Origin: Acanthochlamys bracteata | Lineage: Eukaryota > Streptophyta > Magnoliopsida > Pandanales > Velloziaceae | DNA: 64,000 nt | Direction of reading: 5' to 3' | Assembly: GCA_019914995.1 (NCBI GenBank) | Contig: CM034133.1 | Coordinates: forward strand, 4,464,001 to 4,528,000 | In this document: in pieces, positions 12,369-22,471 of the stretch | Layout: each line of letters starts with the position of its first letter | Numbering within the stretch: the stretch's first letter is position 1 | Notes under the pieces: model-generated | Told to the model about the DNA's origin: nothing | The model's input: only the letters and a program-made list of their open reading frames with translations | Databases searched by the model: none | Translations under genes and position numbers: made by a program

Positions 12369-14721
12369 ATGTCACCGACGAGCTCGCCGTCGACGATCAA
12401 TGGAGACAAGAGGCATTGGTGGCTCACCAATAGAATGGTAGATATGTCAATTTATTTCGTCAATGTTGATTGATACCACAAGTTCTCATGAGATTGTTTG
12501 CTGTTTCTGTTTGTGATCTTTCATCTTTGTTTTCGTTTACAGACGTTCACAAAGCTTTGATTTTTGTGTTTTAGCTTCTTTCAACATTCAAGGAATCTAA
12601 ACAAAACCCAGATCTCAAAATTTAATCTTTTCTTTATCGATCTATTGGTTTCTTTTTCATTTCTACCATTCATTGAAAATGTCGAATCTTTTCATTTCCT
12701 TCAGAATTGGTCCATGGTTTCTTCTAAAGAAGCTCTCTTCTTCTTCTGTCCATGTCCTCAGGTAATAGACAAGTACGTGAAAGACTCACGATCGCTTATT
12801 TCGACGCACTCTTCGCCGGAAATTTCGGCGGCTGTCGGGCTACTAGACGCAGCGCTAGCTCTGTCGCCGAGGCACGAAGAAGCATTAGAGCTAAAAGCGA
12901 GAGCTTTGTTGTTCCTTCGCCGGTTTCGCGACGTCGCCGATTTGTTGCAGGATTACATTCCAAGCTTTCGTTCATCAGCTTCTGATGATGATTCACAAAC
13001 TTCGTTCTCCTCTTTATCGGACAACAACAGCTCCAGCAGTGGAAGTTCTACTTCTGCGCGCGAGCGAGCAAAGCTTCTTCCAAACAATGCCAAGAACTGT
13101 GAAAGAAATAATGGTGATCATGGGTTCAGGTGTTTCTCTGTTGCAGAACTCAAGCGAAAGCTTCTCGCCGGATTATATCGCAACTCCGAGAAGGAATCTC
13201 TGTGGAGGTAATGGATCAATATTTCCTCAGTCAAAAAAATTAACAACTTAATTCCTTTTTTTCTGTTTTCTTTTTTCTCTGAGAGATGGTTGGTTGGTGG
13301 TGATGGGTTGTAGAATTTAAATAGCACAGAGAGAGAGAAAAGAACGAACTAGTGTTTTTCTTTTTATATGTTTTCTTGGGAGTTCAAATCCAAAGCAATG
13401 CTAATCAAAGACTTCATTGTAATTTTACCCGAACAGTGCTGACTAATTTCCTGATTTTAGACAGAAGATAATAATAATTATTGTTAATCTAAAGATTGGA
13501 ATTTTTTGTTTTTTTTGGTTTAGGTACTTGGTGTTGGGGCAGGCATGTTTCCACCTAGGCATGATGGAGGATGCCATGGCACTCCTCCAGGCCGGTCGCC
13601 GCCTCTCCACTGCCGTCTTTCGCCGTGAAAGCGTCTCCCTATCCGAGGACAGTTTCACTTTCGTCTCTTCTTCTATTAGTTCATCAACTACCATCGACGG
13701 TAATAACCACCACCATCAACAATTTTCTTCATCGGAGGCAGATTTCGCCTTACAGCTCTTGTCACAAATCAAACTCTTACTGCGGCGTCGGGCAGCTGCA
13801 TTAGCTTCACTTGATGCTGGAGCCCCTTCTGAAGCCATTCGCAATTTCTCCAAAATCCTTGAAACCAGACGGGGAACAACAACAACTCCTCACTCATTTG
13901 CTGCTGCTTGCTTTGTTGGCCGTTCTGCTGCTTACCGTGCTGCTGGCCGTCTCGCTGAAGCAATTGCAGATTGTAACAAGGCGCTTTCGCTTGATCCCGC
14001 TTCAATCCCAGCCCTCCGTGCTCGTGCGGATCTCCTAGAAACTGTTCAATCAATCCCTGATTGTCTCAGGGATCTTGAACATTTGAAGCTCTTGTATAAT
14101 GTGATTCTGCGGGACAGAAAACTCCCTGGTCCTGCTTGGCGTCCCCATTCGGAAGTCCGGTACCGTGATATCCCGGCCAATCTCCGAGAACTGACAGGAA
14201 AAATCCAGAAGCTCCGTCAACAGGTTGCTGCGAGAGAAGGACGTGATGTGGATTATTACGCGCTGATCGGAGTGCGCCGTGGATGCACAAGGTCAGAACT
14301 TGAACGGGCACATTTGTTGCTAACTCTGCGTCACCGGCCAGATAAATCAATCATGTTTATTGATAAGCTTGATTTTGCGGATGATCACCGTGATATGGAC
14401 ACGGTGAAGGACCATGCTCGGATGTCTGCGTTGATCTTGTACAGATTGCTTCAGAAGGGTTACTCAACCATAATGTCGGCGATCATGGATGAAGAAGCAG
14501 CTGAGAAACAGAGACTGAGGGAAGCTGCAGCAGCTGCAACGGTCGCATTACAAGCAGCGGCAGTCGTTCAGGAGAAACCGAAAGCAGAGAAACCAAAAGA
14601 AATAGTTCCCGCACCACCAGTCTTTCAGGGAGTATTTTGCCGTGATTTGGCGGAAGTCGGAAGCTTGTTGGCTCACCGGGGATTGCCGGTGAAGTACGAA
14701 GCACAAGCACTCACCTGTTGA
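12369..14721 (+). CDS. TPR protein with degenerate J-like domain (At2g41520/TPR15-type)
   Basis: Exons 12369-12437, 12762-13207 and 13524-14721 have GT-AG junctions and sum to 1713 nt, giving 570 residues. The N-terminus MSPTSSPS...KRHWWLTNRM and the next segment (VIDKYVKDSRSLI) are typical of this plant family, annotated as heat-shock DnaJ proteins with tetratricopeptide repeats. TPR-like helices lie in residues 35-80 (LLDAALALSPRHEEALELKA), about 172-200 and 300-370 (ADCNKALSLDPASIPALRAR). The J-like segment begins DYYALIG at residue 415. At the loop that carries the invariant HPD tripeptide in true J-domains the protein reads H442-R443-P444-D445-K446, so the HPD histidine position is arginine. 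It may therefore not stimulate Hsp70 ATPase, while the TPRs may still bind partners. A Ser-rich linker follows residue 85, and a coiled, Ala/Glu-rich tail follows residue 490. No neighbouring gene suggests a pathway. Confidence 0.9.
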
Positions 14722-16316
14722 TCGACGTTCAGACAGGGGAAGGGTTAGTTTGGCGGGAAACTGAAAGATTTGAAATATATTGACTTTTGTCATTTGTACA
14801 GGTTGTGGGTAGTAGGAATGGAAGCGTAAGGAAGTAGAGAAAAAGATTAAGAAATTTTGTTAAATGCTGTTTAATTAGAAGATTTGTAGTTTAGCTTTCT
14901 CTTCATTTCTTCTTATGTTCTTCATAATCAAATACTGCTTAATGTTTAGCAGATTTCCATATCCTCGTAGTAGCAGGCAGCGCTGCTTGTTGTTACTTAA
15001 ATTCTCTACAATTATGAAGTATATTTTATTTATGGAGAAGTAAGTCGTGGCGAACAAATAATTAGAACACATGTTTGTTGGCAGCACAACTTATTAGCTA
15101 CGAATAACTTTACGATGTAGAAAGAAATAAGAAGGGAGGCAGATCTAAGGCAATGAAGAAGAAACAGGCTGGACCGAATTGATAAGTCAAAAAAGAAAAG
15201 AAGAGACAGAGAAATCATGAGAGAGAGGGAATAACTTTTCAATATTTTCATCGATTGCTGATGCTTCTACAAGTCACAAGAATCACACACAGCAAGGAAC
15301 CCCACCACCCGTTTTTTCTCGTTCTCATTGCTAAGTTAGCTACTGTATATATCGGAACTCTGAAGTAAACAAACAGTACCAACTGCAGCGAAAGAAAAGC
15401 AAGGATGGGACCTATACTCTCTCGCTGTTTTTATATTGAGAATTCAGAGTTGTTTGAAAAATAATTTTTTATCAAAATTTAAATTTATTTAAGAAATCTT
15501 ATATTTGAGAGATGTTTCTTAACTAAAAATTCTTTTTATTTAGCGAAATCAAACGATCTTTTAGATTGTTGCTATCGAGATCATCATCATCGTCATCGGC
15601 TGACCCTCCTCTTCTGCTGCTCTGCTCTTTGATAAATCTGATCAACTTTTTAGATTTTACATGGATGGATTAGGCTCACGTTAAAGTTTAAAAAGAATGC
15701 TGTGATGATCGCATCAATATCAATACGTGTGACGTTATAAACATTTTACCATCAAAATATGTTACAATCACAGTTGGCTCTGTTGGATTAAAAATAAATA
15801 AATTTAATTTCATATTAAATAAAAAATAAATAAATTAATTAATATATTAAAGAATTTTATAATTCATTAATTTAATTTTTTAGATTAAATTAATTTTTTA
15901 ATATATGGATCACATTTTTTAAGTTTTTATTTTAATTAATTTTTTTGATATTGTATCTTTTCAATAAAGCTGAATTGAACATTGATTCCAAAAGCTTTTC
16001 GGATCGATAATTTTTTGATTTATCCAACGGATCAATGGTCGACCTGCCGGGTCAACATGGTGTGCCTTTTAACTTCCAACAGCAATAAGCCGATCATCGT
16101 TCATCACAGCAAATTAAAAAATATTTCATTAAATTCATCATAGCACGTTTAATCAGAAATTGAGCTCACAAAGTCTACAATGCCATTGTAGAGTGTCTTG
16201 TGTTGAGTAAAAGTGTTATTATTGCTACCGCTGCGGCGGAGGCAGAACAGCAAACAAGAAGAGGAAGAGAGATTGATTGTTGAAGGAAAAGGAGAGGTGT
16301 TCGTGAATGTGGCAAA
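14722..16316. other. 3' flank of the TPR gene and intergenic DNA
   Basis: The first 150-200 bases are the probable 3' untranslated region. Stretch 15780-16080 is A/T-rich with TTTAATTTTTTAGATTAAATTAA-like palindromic text and may be an old MITE. No gene is supported. Confidence 0.4.
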
Positions 16317-16551
16317 GTGTATGTTTACTATGATCTAAATTTTATTTTTTCAAGTTCACTTTTGATATATAATAAATAAAAAATTTACAATAAATTTTTA
16401 TCAAAAAATATTTTTTTTAAATTTAATTCTAAAGAGTAGTATTAATACAAAATTAATATATATTATTATTTTTATTAAATATTTTTAATTTTTTAATTTA
16501 ATTTTTTAAACTTACTTTAAAAATGTGAGTTTATCTCAAATTAAACATACT
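16317..16551. repeat. MITE-like element with GTGTATGTTTAC termini
   Basis: The left end GTGTATGTTTACT and the right end AATTAAACATACTCC are inverted repeats flanking an A/T-rich core. It resembles the elements at 36918-37191 and 54355-54602. It lies 14 bp upstream of the LTR element that follows. Confidence 0.45.
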
Positions 16552-16814
16552 CCAAGTGAAGCTTGTGTTGGGTTAAAGAGTGAGTAAATTAATCCTACGT
16601 TGAATAAAGATAAAATGAGAAGGGAGTTAATATACTAGAGAATTACATAACCTATTGGCTTAAGTTTTTGGATTGGATTAAATTTTCCATTGTATTGATC
16701 GGACTCTTCGGATGTCTTATCTTGGTTAACTCTTTCGATGTTATATTTTTCCAATAGTGGTATCAGAGCCAAGTGGGTTGAACCCATCCGGCATATTGCT
16801 GAGAGGGAGAAGAA

Positions 16815-17410
16815 TGTTGGGCCTACAAGTTAGGCTAGGCTCGAATTAGTAGCTTGTAGGGCTTGATGGGTTAGGACCGAGTTAGTAGCGTAGGGGCTTA
16901 AAATGGTGTCCAAGTAAAAAACGAACTAGCTAACTTAGAGGTGGGTCAGCAACTCGCCTCCAAGTGGACCCTGACTTTGTGGGCTTAACAGCTCACGCCC
17001 TTTAATAATCCCACATTGGCTGTGTGCTGGAATGGGTATATGCTTATAAGTGGAGGATGCTAATCTCTAAGAGATTGGCCAATTCTTTTAGTGTGGAGTA
17101 TTGTGTGGTATGTGTTCTTGTGAGATTTCCTTGTATTATTGTAATTGAGTGTGTTTTACTTCCGGCAATAGAATATTGGTTATTCTCTCAAAAGGAGTGA
17201 AGATTGTAACTCAATTATTGATAGTATCGTTTTCTTTCTACCGTCCATAGATTTATCTCTCAAATTGGTGAGAGTTTTCCCACGTAATTATCGTGTTTTA
17301 TTGTATTTCTCAGTTGTTATATTCTTATCGCAAAATCCTCGGTATTTTTGCTGCACTTGTCAGGAGCGACTCTATCTTGGAATTTATCTTGAGTTACCCC
17401 GTCCGTAACA
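16815..17410 (+). mobile_element. LTR-like block of a second family inside the TRIM-like element
   Basis: It runs from TGTTGGGCCTAC to CCGTCCGTAACA (TG...CA ends), and AGTGGTATTAGAGTCAG, a second primer-site-like sequence, follows immediately. No target duplication is visible around it. Diverged copies of its middle part are at 11168-11760. It could be a nested solo LTR plus leader, or the ancestral interior of the outer element. Confidence 0.5.
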
Positions 17411-17477
17411 AGTGGTATTAGAGTCAGATTTGGTAGAGAGTCTGATGCACGTAGTAGCTCTCGCTAACAGTGGGTGA

Positions 17478-17726
17478 TCAAAGTTAAGAGCAGCGTGACT
17501 CACATAGGGCTTTCGCAAGGTGTGAGTAAAAATTTAAAGCAAGTTGGACTTTGATGGATGGCTTTTAGTTGCGCAGACGGTGCGCAAGTGAGGTGACCGG
17601 CGCATGTTATAGCTCTAGTTGGTAGTGCGATGAGCAAGTTAAGAGCAGTATGACTCACATGGGCTTTCGCAAAATATGAGTAAAGATTCGGAGCAAGTTG
17701 GGCTCTGAAAGCTAGCTCTTAGTGTG
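17478..17726 (+). repeat. Direct duplication within the TRIM-like interior
   Basis: About 17480-17575 and 17635-17726 both read AAGTTAAGAGCAG..TGACTCACAT, then GGGCTTTCGCAA and GAGTAAA. The two copies are diverged, so the duplication is old. Confidence 0.6.
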
Positions 17727-18030
17727 CATGACAGTGCTCAAGGCCAAGTGGCTGGAACTCTGAGCGATCGATGTACTTGGTGCGCAATAGGGTGCTCGAA
17801 TGAGGAGAAATATAGATGATTCACTTTTGAGGGGGAGATTGTTGTGTTAAAGAGTGATTAAATTAGTCCCACATTGAATAAAGATAAGATTAGAAGAGAG
17901 TTAATATATTAAAGAGTTACATAACCTATTGTCTTAAGCTTTTAGGTTGGATTGGGCTTCTAGTGTATTGATAGGACTCTTCGAATATTTTATCTTGGTT
18001 AAACTGATCCAGTGTTGTATCTTTCCAACA

Positions 18031-18690
18031 GCTTGGTAAATCTGTCATAGCTATGAATGCTTTCATCATCGTCGCATCTTCATCTGACCAAGGATTCATC
18101 TCTATAAGTTGAACTTGAATCTGAAATTAAACTCTTTATTTGATTAATCAATCATTCATCAAATCAATCTATATTTGTACAACATAATTGGGGTTAGGAT
18201 TTGGAGGGTGAAGACGAAGAAGGAAGAAAAAGTAGAGAAACTTGAGTCTGAATAGAGAGGAAGAAAAAGCAGCGGAGTGGTTTGATTGATTGATTCGGTT
18301 TTTGCTTTGTTAATTAATTTTAACTGTAGTTTTGAAATAATAAAAAGTTAATTAAATTAATTCAATTACTATAGAAGAAGTGATAGTGAGTAAAAAGTAA
18401 AGATATAATTAAAAAATAATTACTCATTTTATATCAGATTCAGACGTAAAGAGCTGAACTATTAAATTTTTTAAATTTGGGACCTAGGTCGACCATGGCA
18501 TCCTGATTAGCGGTTCAAGAAGGAACCCAATTGGATCAATCCGAATCGATTGTATGCCGGATTAATTTTGTAGATTCGAACCAATTTTATATCTGAATCG
18601 ACGATTTTTTAATTGACTTGGCGGTCCGATCCGAATCTGTCAATTATGATTACAACGCTTTCAATTTATTGACTTGACTTTAGTTTGGCT
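18031..18690. other. Intergenic DNA
   Basis: No gene is seen. The stretch 18480-18660 is rich in GATCCGAATC-type words like MITE subterminal regions, but I could not fix ends. Confidence 0.4.
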
Positions 18691-18937
18691 CAGGAGCATT
18701 TGGAAGTATTTATTAAAAATATTTTTTAAAATAATAGATATTTATATTTTACTTCAAAAAATAGTTTTATTTTTTTATCTTAAAAAATTAATAAAAATAA
18801 ACAATAAGAAGATCTTACAATATAAAATTTTTCTATACTTTTTAAATTTTAAATTAAAATTTGTAAAATATTATAAAAAATTTATTAAAAATATAAATTA
18901 AAACAATATTTTTTCATAAGGAATTCTAAACGGGGAC
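18691..18937. repeat. MITE, Tourist-like AT-rich family
   Basis: It starts CAGGAGCATTTGGAAGTA and ends AATTCTAAACGGGGAC. The interior is collinear with the 20260-20517 copy. The termini are diverged. Confidence 0.5.
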
Positions 18938-20033
18938 TTTCTCATTTTTATTAATCATGATTTCTATAAGATGGAATTTCATAGCCAACAGAACGAATAG
19001 ACCAAAAAAGCTAGTAGGCTACTACTTGGTCAAGCAAATCATTCCAAGTGCAAGTTAAATGCTTCGTGTTTTGCTTGATTCAGAAATAAATTTCTATAAA
19101 AATAAACTTTAAAAAATATATTTATAAAACAAACATACGAATTTATTTATAACTTAAGTTTATATTAAAATATAAACTAAAGTATAGTTTTCGTTTATTT
19201 GTTCTATAGTTTTCGTTTATTTGTTCTTTTAGGATGTGAAATCCTTAATGTTAAGCACTTCGTTTCTCTTGGTTATGAAAAGCTGTATTAGTACAGCTAA
19301 TTCGCTAATTTCACAAACATTTTTGAAGGAATCCATACATGTTTTAAAAGTTATGACTTTAGTTAGCCGAATTAAATTAATGTTTTATAATTTCTTTTAC
19401 TTAAACTTTTATCTTTGTAAAATCTTTTTATTTGGAATTGGAGATCAGGCATCTATCTATATATTATGTTGCTTGCAACTTAAAAAAAAGGGTTCTAACA
19501 AAGAATCATGATGGCATGTTGGGCAAAAGCTTTTCTGCAGCGCTGCGACCAATGTTAAAATAATTCCCTAAACAGAATACCACAAGTACAATAATCAACG
19601 TGATCTTCATACCTTTACTTGTTCTTTCGAACCATTTCATTAATTCATTTCATTAAACTAATCAGACACTTTGATTGATTAAAAAGCATTACCGTTTAAC
19701 AAAACCATGAAATTTTTTTTTTAACTGTCAGAAGCAGCATGTGGGAAACTGGGGTTGGGGATAAAAGTTGAAAGAGCATTATCGTTGATATTGGGAAAGT
19801 AGTTGTCTTCATTTTCTTCTTTGGTTTTTAGATAAAAAGTTTTTTTTCCTTCTTTTGTTAAGTGTTATTATTCTGCTTGTCTCCGAGGAGAAAGCAGAGA
19901 TTAAGAAAAAGCTAAAAAACAGAACGAGTGATTATGAAGAGATTTGGAGGGCGCATTCATGTGACCACCACGTGACAGAGTTGATGATCATGATGCTGGT
20001 GATCTCATCCCATATATATATATATATAAAAAG
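18938..20033. other. Intergenic DNA
   Basis: Open frames at 19236-19511 and 19855-20058 show no domain and no splice-supported structure. A TA-repeat lies at about 20012-20028. Nothing else was recognised. Confidence 0.4.
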
Positions 20034-20580
20034 ATGTGTTTCAAATATCAATAACTAATTTTGTGAAAATAAAAAATTAAAATTAGAGTTTTTTGAAATA
20101 TAAATTGAAAGTAGAGTTTAGTATTTATATTTCAATAATTTCGGAAGTGTGTTCAAAATTAAAAACATAATTGTATTAAGTGTGCAAATAAGAAAGTTAG
20201 AAATAGAGTTCTGCATACAAAAATTGAGTTTTAAATTTTTTGTGTAATTGAAATATATAGGAGCGTTTGGAAGTGCTTATGAAATAGAGTTTTTCCGAAA
20301 TAGAAAATATTTTTATCTTTTTTGAAAAACGAGCTCTATTTTTTTTACTTCTAAAAAAATAATAAAAATATGCAATAAAAAAATCTCACTGCGTAAAATA
20401 TTTTTACACTTTTTAAATTTTTAAATAAATTTTTATATACTTATAAAATATACATTAAAAAATATAAAATGAGGAAAAGTTAAAAAGTAGCTTTTGAAAA
20501 GCTAAACTAAACGCGCTATAAACTATTCCGAACTCAAAATATGACGAGTAGGTAGAGTTACGGGCGTTTAAAATACACCC
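20034..20580. repeat. MITE with a second MITE inserted into it
   Basis: The outer element runs from ATGTGTTTCAAATATC to GTTTAAAATACACCC (inverted ends). It is collinear with an uninterrupted copy at 48663-48920; shared words include GTGCAAATAAGAAAGTT and TGTGTAATTGAAATATAT. A 258-bp element occupies 20260-20517. Confidence 0.6.
20260..20517. repeat. MITE, Tourist-like AT-rich family, nested
   Basis: It starts GGAGCGTTTGGAAGTGC and ends CTAAACGCGCT, with ATA on both sides (20257-20259 and 20518-20520). The uninterrupted relative at 48663-48920 shows the pre-insertion arrangement, so the borders are well supported. Confidence 0.65.
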
Positions 20581-21605
20581 TTAGAGATTGTATTGAAATT
20601 GGTAAAAATATACTTTTTAAAGATAAAAATATTAAGGAACAAATATTTTACGATAATTAAAATACTTAATATGAAGTGGTCAAAAATCAAAATTTAGATA
20701 AAAAAATTAAAATTTGATGACATTTCAAAAACTTATGTCACTGCAAAATATTATTGCGAAAGCAAGGCGCTGTACATAAATTGCAAAATTCCTGCAATCC
20801 TGCTTATGGTGTATTGTACATTCAGTCCACTTTGTAACAAATTAGTAAAATACAAAACTTAGTTTGTTCCCATGAAATTTAATCTGTAAGATTAAATTAT
20901 TATCTTTTGTTTATATTATTTGAGGTCTAAAATAATATACACATAAATAAATTCTATTTATACAGTAGTTCCATCCATAAGCAAACTATGAACAGAAATC
21001 AGCCAAATTTTATTAAAACTATCACTTAATTTGAACTAATTTTTTAAGCGATCTCATATTTCAAAATAGAATATACCACTAATATCCAAGCATAGCATAA
21101 CAACTTCTCAGTACCTTACGAAAGAATCTCAGCAGAGTTGTCGTGTATACAAGTTAGTCTCCATAATCCATGTATCCACGAATTATAGATCTCATTTAAT
21201 CTTAAATGGGTTGTTTTAGAATTGCTTATAAAAAAATATTTAAAAGAAAATTTAAAAAATACCTATAAGCAATTGCAAACAGGGCCTAACTGAATCCAAA
21301 ACTTAGATAATAATAATTTATATAAAGCATAATAAGTGCACCTGTATGTCATGAGGAATCACAACATGCTGAAACAAAACCTAACAACTCCGCCTGCATG
21401 AATTTGCAACCCCGAAAAACCTTCCTTAAAAAATTCTCTTCCTCAATGTTTTAAAACCCTTAAACAAATAAACTAATACAGTTCTACAGGCGACGGCAAC
21501 AGTTGGGGGCTTGTATCTGAATCAAGCTCCCAGTAATAAACAAACTCAAAAAAACTTACATCAACTTACTATTATCTAAGAAGGATTGTTTAATACCAAC
21601 GCCTA
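20581..21605. other. Intergenic AT-rich DNA
   Basis: No open frame, RNA gene or repeat with clear ends was recognised. Confidence 0.4.
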
Positions 21606-22350
21606 GAGGTGCAAATGAAAACAAGTCGGATCAGTGTGCGTTCACAAGTACTTTTAAAATAAAAGATAATTTTTATTTTTTTATTTCAAAAAATAATAAA
21701 AAAAAATAATAAAAAAATCTTACTAAGTAAAATTTTTTATATTTTTTAAATTTTTAAATAAATTTTTTAAATATTTATAAAATATATATTAAAAAATATA
21801 TAATTTTAAAATAAAACAAAACTTTTGAAAAATACTTTTTGCAAACACCCCTCAGTCTAACCAATCTGACCAAGTGAATAGAACGGACTATATCAACTCA
21901 GTCTGCTGCAAGCACTTGGATCGAGTCAACTCGATCCAATGATTTAATTTAATAATCTATTTTATTTATTTTATAATAAACAAATAATAAAAATTAAAAA
22001 ATAATATTTAAAATTATAATTAATATAATAAATATATAATAAATATTTTTTATTACAAAAAAGATATTTTTTATAATAAAAAATCAGTTATTATTATATT
22101 ATATTTTTTATTAAAAGTATCTTACTAAAAATTAATTTAATTAACTATTGATGTTGACTAAGTCAACAAATTATTGTTAACTGTACAAATATCCAAACAA
22201 ACAGGCAGCCTAATGGGTCAATAATATCGCCCCGATCAAATCAAAACAACCTAATTCTATTACAGTTTACGAACCGAATGGACCAAATTTCGAGCTATTT
22301 GACCAAACCGTAGGCCAGCCTGTTTAATACTGTCCGAATTTGCAACTCTA
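21606..22350. repeat. MITE of the GAGGTGCAAAT family with a nested AT-rich MITE
   Basis: Left end TAGAGGTGCAAAT and right end ATTTGCAACTCTA are inverted repeats. The interior has the same order of words as 45674-46166, including a GTTGACTAAGTCAACAA-like segment near the right end. A Tourist-like AT-rich copy is inserted at about 21636-21852 (CGTTCACAAGTACTTTT to CAAACACCCC). Confidence 0.55.
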
Positions 22351-22471
22351 CCAATGCCTTTGTTTAGGCAACTAAACACTGCTAATAACATATACACAGT
22401 AGGAATCTATTCACTTCCATCCATAAGAACAGTAAGAATTTAGTTTGACTTAAACAAACTAGGACTTCTCC

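Larger units (their letters stand above)
16566..18030 (+). mobile_element. Small non-autonomous LTR retrotransposon (TRIM-like), with perfect target duplication
   Basis: Two 191-bp LTRs (16566-16756 and 17840-18030) bound a 1465-bp element. The 3' LTR runs TGTTG...CCAACA and the 5' LTR starts TGTTGG. By eye the LTRs are roughly 85% alike, so the insertion is not recent. GTGGTATCAGAGCC follows the 5' LTR, the usual initiator-methionine tRNA primer site. A purine tract (GAGGGGGAGA) precedes the 3' LTR. The 5-bp target duplication GCTTG (16561-16565, 18031-18035) is perfect. The interior has no retroviral-type genes. It contains an LTR-like block of a second family (16815-17410) and a duplicated segment of about 95 bp. 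Confidence 0.8.
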
